From Spartinivicinus poritis (GTDB lineage: Bacteria > Pseudomonadota > Gammaproteobacteria > Pseudomonadales > Zooshikellaceae): a stretch of 64,000 nucleotides of DNA. This document shows positions 45,975 to 56,088 of this stretch, in pieces (position 1 is the first letter of the stretch; the number at the start of each line of letters is the position of its first letter). The notes below the pieces were generated by a model. The model was not told the DNA's origin. It did no database searches and was given only the letters and a program-made list of their open reading frames with translations. A program made the translations under genes and the position numbers. The stretch is from assembly GCF_028858535.1 (NCBI RefSeq), contig NZ_JAPMOU010000002.1, forward strand, positions 124,001-188,000, given 5' to 3'.

Positions 45975-47297
45975 ATGAGTCCATCTCGATTGAAGGCATT
46001 GCTGGCGCTGGGCCTACCCATTATGGGGGCAATGATGTCACAAAGCCTTCTGAACCTAGTGGATGCTGCCATGGTGGGCTCACTGGGTGAGGTTGCCCTG
46101 GCTGGTGTTGGCTTTGGCAGTTATGTCAACTTTATCTGTGTCGCTTGCTTAATCGGCTTATCTTCAGGGGTGCAAACCCTGGTAGCGCGTCGGGTTGGAG
46201 AAGGCGCGGTAAAAAGCACCCCAAGCCCTGTAATGGCAGGCTTATGGTTGTCACTGCTGGTAGCTCTTCCAGTGAGCTTGCTGCTATTTCTATTAGGCCC
46301 ATTTTTTATTCACTGGTTAAATGCAGATACCACTGTAGCCGAAGCAGCTACCCCCTATTTTCAAGCCAGGGTATTGGGGATGTTTGGGGTTGCCTTAAAT
46401 TTCTGCTTTCGAGGCTTTTGGAATGGCATCAGTCAGTCCATGGTGTATTTGCAAGCCTTACTGGTGATGCATGTACTGAATGTTGTCATTAGCTATTGCC
46501 TGATTTTTGGGGTAGCAGGCTTACCCGCTATGGGGGTGACTGGTGCTGGGCTTGGCACTACGCTATCCCTCTATATTGGCAGTGCTATTTATGCCTGGCT
46601 GTGTTGGCGAGGCCGACAAGGTTACCACTGGCAACTGCGCTGGCCTGATCCAGTCGCCATTCGCCAAATAATTAGCTTATCTTGGCCCCACTCACTACAA
46701 CAAGTGTTGTTTGCTTTAGGTGTAACGGTCTTATTTTGGATTATTAGTTTGGTGGGTACCCATCAGCTTGCTGTAGCCCATGTATTAATCAGTCTGGCGC
46801 TGTTTTTAATTTTACCGGGAGTAGGCTTGGGAATGGCGGCTACTTCATTGGTCAGCCAGGCCATTGGTCGCAAAGCAAAAGAGGATGCCTATCAATGGGG
46901 GTGGGATGTGGTCAAAGTATCAGCTGGCATCTTAATTTTATTAGGTGCCCCCTTTATTATTTGGCCTGAGCTTATTTTACGTATTTTTCTTAAAGCCCCT
47001 GAAGTTATTGCAATGGGAGTAACCCCATTACAAATTACCGGAATCATGATGGTTGTTGATGCCGCTGCCTTGGTTTTATCCCAGGCATTAATTGGAGCGG
47101 GCGCCAACAAAACAGTCATGGCGGTTAACCTGTCCAGTCAGTGGTTAATATTTCTACCCCTGGCGGCCATCATAGGCCCTTTTCTTGGCTATGGTTTAGT
47201 GGGTATTTGGTGTTTACAAGCGTTCCAACGGTTAATGAACTCATCAATTTATGGCTGGATTTGGTATCAGCGGAAGTGGCAAAAAATCAGGCTTTAG
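45975..47297 (+). CDS. MATE family efflux transporter
   Basis: A 440-residue protein with about twelve hydrophobic helices in two related halves. The N-terminal half starts LGLPIMGAMMSQSLLNLVDAAMVG, the usual MATE opening with the membrane-facing N and D. The second half has SLSWPHSLQQVLFALGVTVLFW. It exports cationic drugs or metabolites in exchange for sodium or protons. It begins 12 bp after metH and its last 47 bp overlap the next gene in another frame. Confidence 0.88.
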   Translation: MSPSRLKALLALGLPIMGAMMSQSLLNLVDAAMVGSLGEVALAGVGFGSYVNFICVACLIGLSSGVQTLVARRVGEGAVKSTPSPVMAGLWLSLLVALPVSLLLFLLGPFFIHWLNADTTVAEAATPYFQARVLGMFGVALNFCFRGFWNGISQSMVYLQALLVMHVLNVVISYCLIFGVAGLPAMGVTGAGLGTTLSLYIGSAIYAWLCWRGRQGYHWQLRWPDPVAIRQIISLSWPHSLQQVLFALGVTVLFWIISLVGTHQLAVAHVLISLALFLILPGVGLGMAATSLVSQAIGRKAKEDAYQWGWDVVKVSAGILILLGAPFIIWPELILRIFLKAPEVIAMGVTPLQITGIMMVVDAAALVLSQALIGAGANKTVMAVNLSSQWLIFLPLAAIIGPFLGYGLVGIWCLQAFQRLMNSSIYGWIWYQRKWQKIRL

Positions 47298-48387
47298 CAA
47301 GCAACGCTGGCTATTAAGTGCAATCACTGGCCTATCGTTACCTTTATTGTTATTGCTGACCGGATGTAGCGAGTTTCGCTATTACCAACAGGCCTGGCAA
47401 GGCCAGTGGCAACTGATTAACCACCGTGAGCCAGTGGCTGAGCTGGTTGATAATGAACAGACGCCCCTAGTGCTCAAACGACAGTTGCAGTTAGCACAAC
47501 AGTTAACCTCATTTGCCAAAAATAACCTGAAGCTCCCAGTTAATGGTAATTTTCAAACATATACCGATACTCAGCGTCCTTTTGTGGTGTGGAATGTATT
47601 TGCTGCCCCATCATTTTCTACGCAACCTTATCAATGGTGTTATCCCTGGTTAGGTTGTCTGAGTTATCGCGGCTATTTTTCTGAGCAAGCCGCCCAACAA
47701 GAAGCCAAGCAGCTTGATACAGAAGGCTATGATACGTATGTCGCAGGGATTAAAGCCTATTCTACGTTAGGCTTGTTTGATGATCCTTTACTCAATACTT
47801 TCATTTATTATCCAGAGCTAGAGCTGGCTAACTTGATTTTCCATGAGCTTACCCATCGCTGGTTGTATGTTAAGGATGATGTGGATTTTAATGAAAGCCT
47901 AGCAACCACCATGGCTATTGTCGGTGTTGAGCGGTGGTTTATGGATCGTCAGCCGCAAGCTGTAGACCGCTTAAGACAACGTTATCGGTTTGATCTTGAG
48001 TTTAGCCGCTGGTTATTGAAATACCGTGACCAACTTGAGCAATTGTATCAACAGCCGTTGTCTGCTTCGGTAATGACAAATAAAAAGCAGCAACTGTTGG
48101 CTAAGTTAAAAGCAGATTATCAGCAAAAAAGGCAACAACAATGGCATAACCAACCTTATTATGACCATTGGATAAGCAGTCAGTTAAATAATGCCAAACT
48201 GGCAACAGTTGCCACCTATTACCGTTGGGTGCCTGCTTTACTCTCATTGTATGAACAGCACCAACGTGATCTTGGGGCATTTATGTCAGCCTGTCAGCAA
48301 CTGGCCCAACAATCCTACCAGCAGCGGCAAAATAAACTACTGGCTTTAGCCCCTTCTGCTTCATCATCAAACAACCCAATCGAATAA
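47251..48387 (+). CDS. PF10023-type lipoprotein metallopeptidase (putative aminopeptidase)
   Basis: A 378-residue protein. A basic N-terminus precedes a hydrophobic stretch and lipobox LLLLLTGCSE, giving a lipid-modified cysteine about residue 39. The rest follows the predicted aminopeptidase family: YYQQAWQGQWQLI, VWNVFAAPSFS, YRGYFSE, LANLIFHELTHRWLYVKDDVDFNESLAT. The zinc motif is HELTH (about 198-202) with a downstream glutamate in FNESLA. The ATG lies inside the MATE gene, 47 bp before its stop. It probably sits on the inner leaflet of the outer membrane; natural substrates are unknown. Confidence 0.83.
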   Translation: MAGFGISGSGKKSGFSKQRWLLSAITGLSLPLLLLLTGCSEFRYYQQAWQGQWQLINHREPVAELVDNEQTPLVLKRQLQLAQQLTSFAKNNLKLPVNGNFQTYTDTQRPFVVWNVFAAPSFSTQPYQWCYPWLGCLSYRGYFSEQAAQQEAKQLDTEGYDTYVAGIKAYSTLGLFDDPLLNTFIYYPELELANLIFHELTHRWLYVKDDVDFNESLATTMAIVGVERWFMDRQPQAVDRLRQRYRFDLEFSRWLLKYRDQLEQLYQQPLSASVMTNKKQQLLAKLKADYQQKRQQQWHNQPYYDHWISSQLNNAKLATVATYYRWVPALLSLYEQHQRDLGAFMSACQQLAQQSYQQRQNKLLALAPSASSSNNPIE

Positions 48388-48540
48388 TTACACTTTTATT
48401 ATGCTAAATCTTTCTAAAGGATTACTGGTCATTTAAAAGCTCTACTTTTATGATGATAAAACAATAACTATTAATTTCATTAATAAATCAATAAAACTTA
48501 TCACATAAACATAATTTAAGAGCGATAGAGGATAATTATA

Positions 48541-49302
48541 ATGCCATCACCTCTGAAGCACGTTCTCTACCTAAGCTGTATTCTGTTTTCCTGCTTCAGC
48601 TTCGCAATTGACCGTAATGCCATCACTATAGCGACCGGTGAATGGAAGCCCTATGTAACAAACACTGTCGAAGGTAAAGGCTACGTTACTGAAATCATTA
48701 CAGAAACCTTATCTAAAATTGGCATTAGGCCCATATATAAATTTATGCCCTGGCGTCGTTGTGAGGCTCTGTTGCGCTATAGTAAAGTTAAAGCGATTTT
48801 TCCCTATGGGCATACTAAAAAGCGTGATCGATACTATACCTATTCTGATCCTGTCGCAGAATCTAAAAATGTTTTCTTTTACCTTAGGAGTAAGCAGAAG
48901 CAACCCCCTCACCAGTGGCAAAAGCTATCTGACTTAAGTCAATATACATTTATTATCCCCAATGGCTATGCGGATGAAAAAACCCTGCGTAATGCAGGCT
49001 TAAATGTCAAACTAGCAAAAGATGAAAAAGAGGCTGTTCGTGAAATAAAAAAAGGCAATTATGATTTCCTCCCGTTAGCGGAGCTGGTGACATGGGATCT
49101 GATTAAAAGTGAATTTCCCAGCGATGTTGATAAATTTGCATCGTTGAAGAAACCTTTATCCTCTCGCAAACTTCATTTATTAATCAATAAAAATGATCAT
49201 CGCGGTAAAGAAATGCTGGATGATTTTAATCAAGCTCTGTCAGAGTTTAAACAAACTCCTCGCTACACAGAAATATTACAAAAATATAATATTCCTCTAT
49301 AA
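48541..49302 (+). CDS. Periplasmic solute-binding family 3 protein (orphan)
   Basis: A 253-residue exported protein. Signal peptide HVLYLSCILFSCFSFA, then NAITIATGEWKPYVTNTVEGKG, VTEIITETLSKIGIRPIYKFMPWRRCEALLRYSKVKAIFPYG and LSQYTFIIPNGYADEKTLRNAG. The second-lobe motif is DEKEAVREIKKGNYDFLPLAE. It is the same family as the 7580, 25960, 26864 and 27668 proteins but more diverged. It is alone, followed by a minus-strand DUF1631 gene. Confidence 0.8.
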   Translation: MPSPLKHVLYLSCILFSCFSFAIDRNAITIATGEWKPYVTNTVEGKGYVTEIITETLSKIGIRPIYKFMPWRRCEALLRYSKVKAIFPYGHTKKRDRYYTYSDPVAESKNVFFYLRSKQKQPPHQWQKLSDLSQYTFIIPNGYADEKTLRNAGLNVKLAKDEKEAVREIKKGNYDFLPLAELVTWDLIKSEFPSDVDKFASLKKPLSSRKLHLLINKNDHRGKEMLDDFNQALSEFKQTPRYTEILQKYNIPL

Positions 49303-49470
49303 CAATGGCTATTGAGTTAAGGTGAAAGCTGGTAGCGTAACAACTATTGATCGTTTAAGTTATAAGCAGCAATAATTTCTTGATATCTGCCATTTTCTTT
49401 TGTTTTTTGAAAGCCTTGGTTAAATACTTCTGTGAGCGACGCACTTCCTTAATGGTGTCTATCTCTTTTT

Positions 49471-51942
49471 TCAGCTGCTGCGATGTTGTCGAATATTAGC
49501 AACAACTGACTCTAAAGCACGATCAAACGTTGGTTGATTATCCAGTATTTTGGCAAACCCATTTTGAATGTCCACCAATAAATCAGCCCTAGACCGCTCA
49601 AATAATTTAAAGCCATGATTATCAGTAAAAATATATTTTTCAAGACTGGCTGAATGGAAAGCGACCTTACAGCGAGTAAACTCCCCTTTGATCATGTAAT
49701 TCATCCGAGTGCCCGTACGCACTTTATTAACCAGACTAATGCTTTCTGCCATTGACAAACGATCAGGCGTTTCTTCAGTGACAGGCGATGCGGCAACGTC
49801 AGGCTTTTGGCTGTTTACTGACTGGGTTGGGGTAAATGAAAACTCAAGAGGCTCATCAGAACTTGTTTCTGTTGTTTTCTCTTCTTCATCAACTTTAGGT
49901 TCTTCAGTAGCAACAACTGATTCTGCCTCAATGGAAGAAAGGCTCTCCTCTATAGCCTCTAAGGCTTCATTGCTTGTTTGTACTACATTTGTAGCTTGAT
50001 TGAGTTGTTGATAATCATGTCCAACGGCTTGTTGTATTTTCTCTGCTAGTTTTGCTCGTTTTTGCTGCTGCTTCAGCTTTTCCTGAGCGGCTTGCTCTTC
50101 AGCAAGTTGAGTAATAATTTCTTTTGCTTGCACATTACTTTCAGAAACATCCGTTTCTTCTGTTGTTTTATTCGATGAGCTAATAAACTGCCCATCTGCT
50201 TTTTTAATAAATGATAAGTGAATATCTTTAAGTTGCTCCATAAAATGGCTTTGAATCAGCTCATCAATTTGGCAGTCAGTGAAGACTTTTTCAATCCCCT
50301 TAACAATCTTTGGCAACGCACGCATTAGTTCACTTTTTTGTAGCGTGCTTTCACCTGCTCCCGTTGACCAAAGAATTTTATTAAAGATCTCAACAACTTC
50401 TGCTCTTTCATCACTCAACGGTAAGTATTTTATAAAAGAGGTATATAAAACTTTCGACCATACTTTTTCTAGCAATAAGTGAAAAAACATTGGCTTTTTC
50501 ATTTTACTGATAGGGGTAGCAACAAGCTCCTTAACCGCTGCTTCTGCTTCTCTGACGCGCTCTTCTTGCTCAGTCTCTATACGCGCTTGCTCAGTAAGGG
50601 ATAATTCCTGAGCGCTTGCTGATTCAACCAAATGTGTAAGAAAGTCAGATGTTTTACTGGCTAATGATGTCATCTGTTCTTTATTGGTAGTAAAATTATG
50701 AGTGAGCTCATTAACACAATCATTGATAATATTGAATGCCTCTGAGTCAGGGGATGTTACTCGATAACTGATTTCAGTTAAATTATTCAGCAAGGTTTTA
50801 GCAGGATGCTCTTGATCAATAAATAAGTCTGCATCTGACAAAGCCAAACGCATATAGGGAATTTGCAACTGCATGAGCAGTGCTGACACAATGGCAGGAA
50901 TACCTTGATCATTTTGAATAAAATCAAACATTAATGCTGCCAGATTAATAATATTTTCACCCGAGTGACTCATAACACTATACTGGGTGTCAGATGAACT
51001 ACGTTGAAGATTTTCCGCCAAGGTTTGATGGATATCTGGCATGTCAGCACTGTCTTTGAGTTTTGTTGTGTTTTGAATCACCTCCAGCATATTATCTACG
51101 TCTTTATTTGAGATGGTAATAATTGATTTATCGTCACCTATGCCAGCCGGTACATTGGATAAACTGGGCTTTTCAAAATTATCGCTCCCCAGCAATGAAG
51201 TAATGTCCGTTGATTGGAGTAGTTCTAGTATGTTCAAGTCAAAGTCTTCTGGTACTTCTATCAGTCGACTTCCAGTTGATGCCCCCTGCTCTCCTGATAG
51301 TGATTCTTCGCGCTCTCGAGCAGGCGCTTCTTCAAGGATGAAACCACTATTTTCTAACTGTTTTCTAATACCAATATACAAATGCTTAAAGTTAGGTAAT
51401 AGCTTATCACGAAACTGTTTTCGTAAGATTTGATCGAGAGTGCTACTTAATTTGGCTTTTGTCAGGCTTTCTTGCAAACACTCTCCAACACATTGAGGGA
51501 AAAATGGGATTTGGGCTTGGGTAATATCCGCATCAGGCATGGCTTGGGAAAAGCCACTGGTAATGGGTATCATGACAAAATTGAATGCACTTAAGCTGTT
51601 TGCAATCAGCCGTTGCACAACCAGCTTCTCTTCTAGGTCATCATCACTGACTAAACTGAAGCTATTCCCTTTTAATGGCTGGCTGTACGCTTGCGTTGGT
51701 TGAATTAGCTCTTTTTCAAAGACTTGCCAGCGGGCTGAAAAGGCACTAACCATCGTCGGGCGTTTTTTACAGAGTTCATCCGCTAGTTGCAAATAGTCGT
51801 CGGAGTCTTGCCCCAGCTGATCAAGTTGCTCCTGCACAGCATCCAATACGGTATTATATTGGCGGAAAATTTCTTTTTTGGCAGCACTCAGTAGTTTTGT
51901 AATCAACGCAGGTACTGTACTGCCCTCAGAAGGATGCTTCAT
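49471..51942 (-). CDS. DUF1631 family protein
   Basis: An 823-residue soluble protein matching the long DUF1631 architecture. The N-terminus has SFSLVSDDDLEEKLVVQRLI (about 94-113), the family's S-LVDDD-LE-x-L pattern. A helical middle carries a Glu-rich coiled-coil (EEERVREAEAAVKEL, then EEQAAQEKLKQQQKRAKLAEK). The C-terminal segment LVNKVRTGTRMNYMIKGEFTRCKVAFHS...YIFTDNHGFKLFERSRADL resembles the family's PilZ-like end. Its role is unknown to me; relatives are widespread in gammaproteobacteria, often near signalling genes. Confidence 0.78.
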   Translation of the reverse strand: MKHPSEGSTVPALITKLLSAAKKEIFRQYNTVLDAVQEQLDQLGQDSDDYLQLADELCKKRPTMVSAFSARWQVFEKELIQPTQAYSQPLKGNSFSLVSDDDLEEKLVVQRLIANSLSAFNFVMIPITSGFSQAMPDADITQAQIPFFPQCVGECLQESLTKAKLSSTLDQILRKQFRDKLLPNFKHLYIGIRKQLENSGFILEEAPAREREESLSGEQGASTGSRLIEVPEDFDLNILELLQSTDITSLLGSDNFEKPSLSNVPAGIGDDKSIITISNKDVDNMLEVIQNTTKLKDSADMPDIHQTLAENLQRSSSDTQYSVMSHSGENIINLAALMFDFIQNDQGIPAIVSALLMQLQIPYMRLALSDADLFIDQEHPAKTLLNNLTEISYRVTSPDSEAFNIINDCVNELTHNFTTNKEQMTSLASKTSDFLTHLVESASAQELSLTEQARIETEQEERVREAEAAVKELVATPISKMKKPMFFHLLLEKVWSKVLYTSFIKYLPLSDERAEVVEIFNKILWSTGAGESTLQKSELMRALPKIVKGIEKVFTDCQIDELIQSHFMEQLKDIHLSFIKKADGQFISSSNKTTEETDVSESNVQAKEIITQLAEEQAAQEKLKQQQKRAKLAEKIQQAVGHDYQQLNQATNVVQTSNEALEAIEESLSSIEAESVVATEEPKVDEEEKTTETSSDEPLEFSFTPTQSVNSQKPDVAASPVTEETPDRLSMAESISLVNKVRTGTRMNYMIKGEFTRCKVAFHSASLEKYIFTDNHGFKLFERSRADLLVDIQNGFAKILDNQPTFDRALESVVANIRQHRSS

Positions 51943-52030
51943 GGGTGATTTACAATTAATTTAACTAATACCTTATTATAGACCGTCGATTGTCAGGGCT
52001 AACATCGTTTATTTGTTGGATTTTACGTAT

Positions 52031-53362
52031 TTAGGTTAAGTCAATATATAAAAAGTCATAACCACCTACTAAAAATAGACTGCACAATAACAGAGTGATA
52101 ATCATGGCTGGGGTGCCTTTACGAACCCATAATCCTGGCGTGATAGCCAGCTCAGGATTGCCTGTCTCCCGAGCCAGTCGTTCCGAAATAGTGACAATGT
52201 AAACATTAGCCGTTGAGCCTATATGAGAGCCATTCCCCCCCATTCCAACACCCATGGCTAATGCCCACCACATAACGCTGACATTCACTCCTTCGGTTTG
52301 TAACCCAGCTAAGACAGGAATCATTGCGGCCGTAAAAGGAATGTTATCGATTAATGCTGACAAAATAGCCGCTACCCACAGTAATATTAAGGCAGCCACT
52401 AATGGAGATTCGATTATTAATGGCTTAAAGGTTTGTCCAACCACTTCCAGTAAGCCACTTTTTTCAACGCCACCAATCACTATAAAAAGGGAAATAAAAA
52501 AGATCAGTAACGGGGTTTCTAAATAATTGGTTACTTGCTCCAGCTCAATGTGTTTGGCTAAAAACAAGAGCAGTGTTAAGCAGGCAGCGGCTACCAACCA
52601 AGGCTCCCAGCCGATGGTGTGGTGAAGAATAAATAACACCACCATCACGCCCATGACAAAAATACATTTTTGCCAAAGAGCTTGATTTTTATATTTCACT
52701 GCATGATCGAACTGATGCTTAACGTTAGCCGAAAGCTCTTTGGCAAATAAATAGCGAAGTGCGATTAAAATGCCCACCCATGCCAATAACACAGGAGGCC
52801 CCATATGGATAATAAAGGTGTTAAAGCTAATCCCCGCAGCGGAGCCAATCATTAAATTAGGAGGATCACCGACAAGTGTAGCCACACCACCGGTATCGGA
52901 TAACAAGGCGGCGGCTAATAAGTACGGAATGGGAGAAACATCCATTGTACGAGAGATAAGAATAATCAGTGGGCCAAAAATAATAACGGTGGTTACATTA
53001 TCCAATAATAGTGAAATTACGGTAACGGCGGTACCCAGCATAATTACCAATCGAAACTGGGAGCCTTTACTTTGTTGCGCCAAGTAGTGTGCTAAATATT
53101 CAAAGCCGCCAGTACTGATCATGATTGCCACAATAATCATCATGATGGCTAACAAAAACACCACATTCCAATCAATGGCTTGAACGGCTAGTTGTGGTGA
53201 GTAAAAGCCATAAAATTGCCCAGCAATAATAATGCTCCCCGCGCCCGCCATCGCAAACTTGGCTCGCTCAATACCATGAAAGTTTTCAGTGAAAATCCCA
53301 AAAAAAGTCAGTATTAAAATAAACCCTGAAACCAGCATTGGTTCAGTCAAGTGATCAATCAT
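52031..53362 (-). CDS. Ion-transporter superfamily (ArsB/NhaD type) permease
   Basis: A 443-residue protein with about twelve hydrophobic segments. The family signatures are LDNVTTVIIFGPLIILI (about 120-136) and LLSDTGGVATLVGDPPNLMIGSAAGISF (about 153-180), repeated in shorter form as LIDNIPFTAAMIPVLAGL and GVGMGGNGSHIGSTANV. These place it in the ArsB/NhaD branch, either an anion permease or a Na+/H+ antiporter. The absence of ars genes at this site and the NhaR gene 6 kb away leave sodium export possible, but the substrate cannot be fixed from sequence alone. Confidence 0.78.
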   Translation of the reverse strand: MIDHLTEPMLVSGFILILTFFGIFTENFHGIERAKFAMAGAGSIIIAGQFYGFYSPQLAVQAIDWNVVFLLAIMMIIVAIMISTGGFEYLAHYLAQQSKGSQFRLVIMLGTAVTVISLLLDNVTTVIIFGPLIILISRTMDVSPIPYLLAAALLSDTGGVATLVGDPPNLMIGSAAGISFNTFIIHMGPPVLLAWVGILIALRYLFAKELSANVKHQFDHAVKYKNQALWQKCIFVMGVMVVLFILHHTIGWEPWLVAAACLTLLLFLAKHIELEQVTNYLETPLLIFFISLFIVIGGVEKSGLLEVVGQTFKPLIIESPLVAALILLWVAAILSALIDNIPFTAAMIPVLAGLQTEGVNVSVMWWALAMGVGMGGNGSHIGSTANVYIVTISERLARETGNPELAITPGLWVRKGTPAMIITLLLCSLFLVGGYDFLYIDLT

Positions 53363-53491
53363 AAGAGCTATCCATCGCTTAAGTGACTTCCATTGTTTTT
53401 ATTATTTTACCATTGACTCTAGAGTTCACTCCAGGGTTTACACTGAATATATCAGTTAAAGTAATGAGTGAATGTGTTTGTAGGTATTGAA

Positions 53492-54406
53492 ATGAGTCAT
53501 CACTGTCATCACGACCATGCCAGCGGGTCAGGTTTTCGGGTATTGCTTGTTGCGTTTTTAATTACCACCAGCTTTATGGTTGTTGAGGTCATTGGGGGTT
53601 TAATTTCTGGCTCATTGGCGTTGATTGCTGATGCGGGCCATATGCTAACAGATAGTTTTGCTTTAGCCCTGGCATTAGCTGCCATTCGCCTGGCGAAGCG
53701 AACACCTGATAATAAACGGAGCTTTGGTTATCAACGTTTTACAACGTTAGCCGCTTTTATTAATGCAGCCAGCCTGTTACTGATTGTGGGCTGGATTTTC
53801 ATTGAAGCTGTGCAACGATTTATTGAGCCAGAGCCTGTCATGGGCCCCACTATGCTGGTTATCGCTATTGTAGGGTTTGCTGTCAACCTCTTTGCCTTTT
53901 GGCTATTACACCGCGGTCAGCAAGATAATATCAATATTCGTGCTGCTACTTTACATGTGCTTGGCGACTTATTGGGCTCTGCAGCTGCCATTGTTGCTGC
54001 CATTATTATCATTCTCACCGACTGGACTCCCATTGATCCAATCTTATCTGTTGTTGTCTCCTTGCTTGTATTGCGTGGTGCTTGGTCACTATTAAAAGAA
54101 ACCAGCCATGAGCTACTAGAGGGAGTACCCAATAGTGTAGATACAGAGCAAATTGCTCAGCAAATGCCCAAGGAGCTCACTGGGGTCATTAATGTTCATC
54201 ATATTCATGCTTGGCAGCTGGGCAGCCAGCAAATAGTTGTGACCTTACATGTGCATGCTGATGGCAGCCAGTCTCATGATAAGTTACTTGCCTCGATCCA
54301 TCGCTGGCTTTACCAGCAGTTTGGCATTCAACATGCTACCGTTCAGCTGGAGTACGATCAGTGCGAGCAGTTTGATTGTGAGCCTCACCCAAGCCACTCG
54401 CACTAG
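53492..54406 (+). CDS. Cation diffusion facilitator (Zn/Cd exporter type)
   Basis: A 304-residue protein when begun at the ATG at 53492 (MSHHCHHDH), a His-rich metal-binding start typical of ZitB/CzcD; the GTG at 53468 would add eight residues. Six hydrophobic helices carry the two metal-site motifs LIADAGHMLTDS and HVLGDLLGS, and a cytoplasmic domain follows (LLEGVPNSVDTEQIAQQMP...HIHAWQLGSQQIVVTLHV). The C-terminus is again His/Asp rich (QFDCEPHPSHSH). It exports Zn2+ or Cd2+ against protons. Convergent with the KfrA-like gene. Confidence 0.9.
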   Translation: MSHHCHHDHASGSGFRVLLVAFLITTSFMVVEVIGGLISGSLALIADAGHMLTDSFALALALAAIRLAKRTPDNKRSFGYQRFTTLAAFINAASLLLIVGWIFIEAVQRFIEPEPVMGPTMLVIAIVGFAVNLFAFWLLHRGQQDNINIRAATLHVLGDLLGSAAAIVAAIIIILTDWTPIDPILSVVVSLLVLRGAWSLLKETSHELLEGVPNSVDTEQIAQQMPKELTGVINVHHIHAWQLGSQQIVVTLHVHADGSQSHDKLLASIHRWLYQQFGIQHATVQLEYDQCEQFDCEPHPSHSH

Positions 54407-54428
54407 GGGGCCTGTTAGCAGGCCCTAG
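54403..54428. terminator. Hairpin shared by convergent stops
   Basis: CTAGGGGGCCTG (54403-54414) pairs with CAGGCCCTAG (54419-54428) with a small bulge and a TTAG loop. It overlaps the stop codons of both convergent genes. No U-tract is present on either side. Confidence 0.45.
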
Positions 54429-55429
54429 TCCGCATGCCCCTTGGCCATCTGCTTTAGCATATTTTCTTCAAGTCGTTGCTCTAGGTGTTCGCATCGCTCT
54501 TCTAAAAAGTGAAGCTGACCTTTAACTTGGGCATAAGCAATTTCGGCTTGTTGGGCTTTTGCCCTTTCATTAGCCACCTGTTGGCTGAGCTTTTCCTGCT
54601 GATTAAATAAGTGGTCTTCACGGTGTTGTGAGGCTTCGAGGGTTTCTTTAGCTACCACCAGCTCTGCTTGAGCTCGAACTAATTGGTTACCCATTTCTTG
54701 AAGTTGTTTTGCTAACTCCCCTACTTCAGTGCGCAGTTTGGTCTGCTCATCACCCGACTTTTTCTCTAGTTGCTTATAAGCCAGGCGCTGATCATCCAGC
54801 TGCTGGTAAAGCTTATTCTCGTTGCCTTCATAAATCTGACTGATTCGAGTAACTTCGCCCTTCAGTCGTTCTTCCTGGGCTTTTAAGTCTCCTTCATGTT
54901 TTTCAACCAGCTGCCCGACTTCTTCTCGCAACACATTGCGCTTGTCTTGCTCTTGTTCCAGTTGCTGCTTAAGTTCCAGTCGTTCTGTGCGCAACTGGCT
55001 TAGTTCGGTGCGTTTGCGATCAATGTGTCGCTCCCGCTCAGCGACCGTATCACGTAAATCACTGAGTTGATTGGTTAATTTTTCTACCTGTTGTTGTAAT
55101 GTATCTTTTTCATCAGCGATGCTTTGCAATTGGCTTTTTAGAGACTCAATTTCTTCTTGATAATCATCAACTTTCTTTTCAGCAGCTTGCTGATATTTAT
55201 GCTTTAGCTGCTGACACCAGTTATTGAGACCCGCCAAGAGTTCGTGGTCTAAATGCTCAAGACCCGAGAGCCGTCCATCGAGCACTCGCCATTCCTGAAT
55301 CCACGGACCTATTTTTGAGAAAGAGCCCCCGGTGATGGCTTGAACATCTGCTTGCCTCACTTGACCTTGTTCAGTCTGTAGCTGACGACAGGCGGCAAAG
55401 ACCGCTTCTTTTGTTACAACACTGGCCAC
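54425..55429 (-). CDS. KfrA-like DNA-binding coiled-coil protein
   Basis: A 334-residue protein. Residues 1-60 match the plasmid replication region DNA-binding N-term (KfrA_N): VTKEAVFAACRQLQTEQGQV and ITGGSFSKIGPWIQEWR. Residues 75-330 are almost unbroken coiled coil with regular leucine heptads (EEIESLKSQLQSIADEKDTL and so on). KfrA proteins form filaments and bind DNA to help plasmid maintenance or autoregulate. Chromosomal copies occur in many gammaproteobacteria with unclear function. The intergenic palindrome at 55795-55840 is about 370 bp upstream of its start. Confidence 0.82.
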   Translation of the reverse strand: MASVVTKEAVFAACRQLQTEQGQVRQADVQAITGGSFSKIGPWIQEWRVLDGRLSGLEHLDHELLAGLNNWCQQLKHKYQQAAEKKVDDYQEEIESLKSQLQSIADEKDTLQQQVEKLTNQLSDLRDTVAERERHIDRKRTELSQLRTERLELKQQLEQEQDKRNVLREEVGQLVEKHEGDLKAQEERLKGEVTRISQIYEGNENKLYQQLDDQRLAYKQLEKKSGDEQTKLRTEVGELAKQLQEMGNQLVRAQAELVVAKETLEASQHREDHLFNQQEKLSQQVANERAKAQQAEIAYAQVKGQLHFLEERCEHLEQRLEENMLKQMAKGHAD

Positions 55430-56088
55430 TTATATTTACCTTTATTTCTTAAGTCAGTTTAGCCTGAATATCTCAGTACGTTATGCCTAAAGTCTATTGA
55501 GCACTTGTCTGCCGCTAGTCTTGAGGCCTGCTGCAGAGGCTTCTTCACCGCTTAGATGACTTTTAACTCTCTCTATCTTTTGCAGCTATCCAGGTAGCTG
55601 TCATTCATCAGCTGTTGTTCAGTCCTCATTTACTTTCCTTCTAAGTGCTTTGTTATTGCTGGTAGATGAGCCTTAGAACAGCGATAGCCACCAAATTTTG
55701 TGAATTATCTATCATTTTTTGTGTTTTGTACAGAATACGATAATATCAAATACCATAATACGTAATACTATAATTGATATTATAATACGAAGGAAATCCA
55801 AATATCTCCGATAACATTAGTTATCGGAGATATTTGGATTGGGTTATGGGTTAAATGAGCTGGGGAGCAGCAGGTAATAGCTGAATGACTTCACGCTTAA
55901 AGCTGGATAGTGCCTATCAGCCATAGATATAACGAACAGCATTTTTTTATTTTTTCAGGCGATAGGGGCCGTTTTTGCCAAGTTATGGCGAAAAGGACAG
56001 GTATCCATGTCATTAGGATTGAATGGCTTTAGTAGCCCTTGGTCATCTACTCTGTTAAGTACAAGCTGGGCTGGATGAATACGGGTTA
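55430..56088. other. Long intergenic region with AT repeats and a perfect hairpin
   Basis: About 660 bp with no protein gene. Between about 55725 and 55790 the sequence repeats ATAATACG/ATAATATCA-type words several times, followed directly by the 21-bp hairpin described below. The rest is unremarkable. Confidence 0.55.
55795..55840. repeat. Perfect 21-bp hairpin with a 4-nt loop
   Basis: Arms 55795-55815 (AATCCAAATATCTCCGATAA plus C) and 55820-55840 are perfectly complementary around ATTA. There is no T-tract on either side, so it is not a standard terminator. A binding site for a dimeric regulator, a mobile-element end, or a structured RNA are all possible. Confidence 0.85.

Noticed and set aside
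55725-55790. Possible CRISPR or iteron array from repeated ATAATAC words
   Set aside because: The words are short, irregularly spaced and lack spacers; low-complexity AT sequence explains them.
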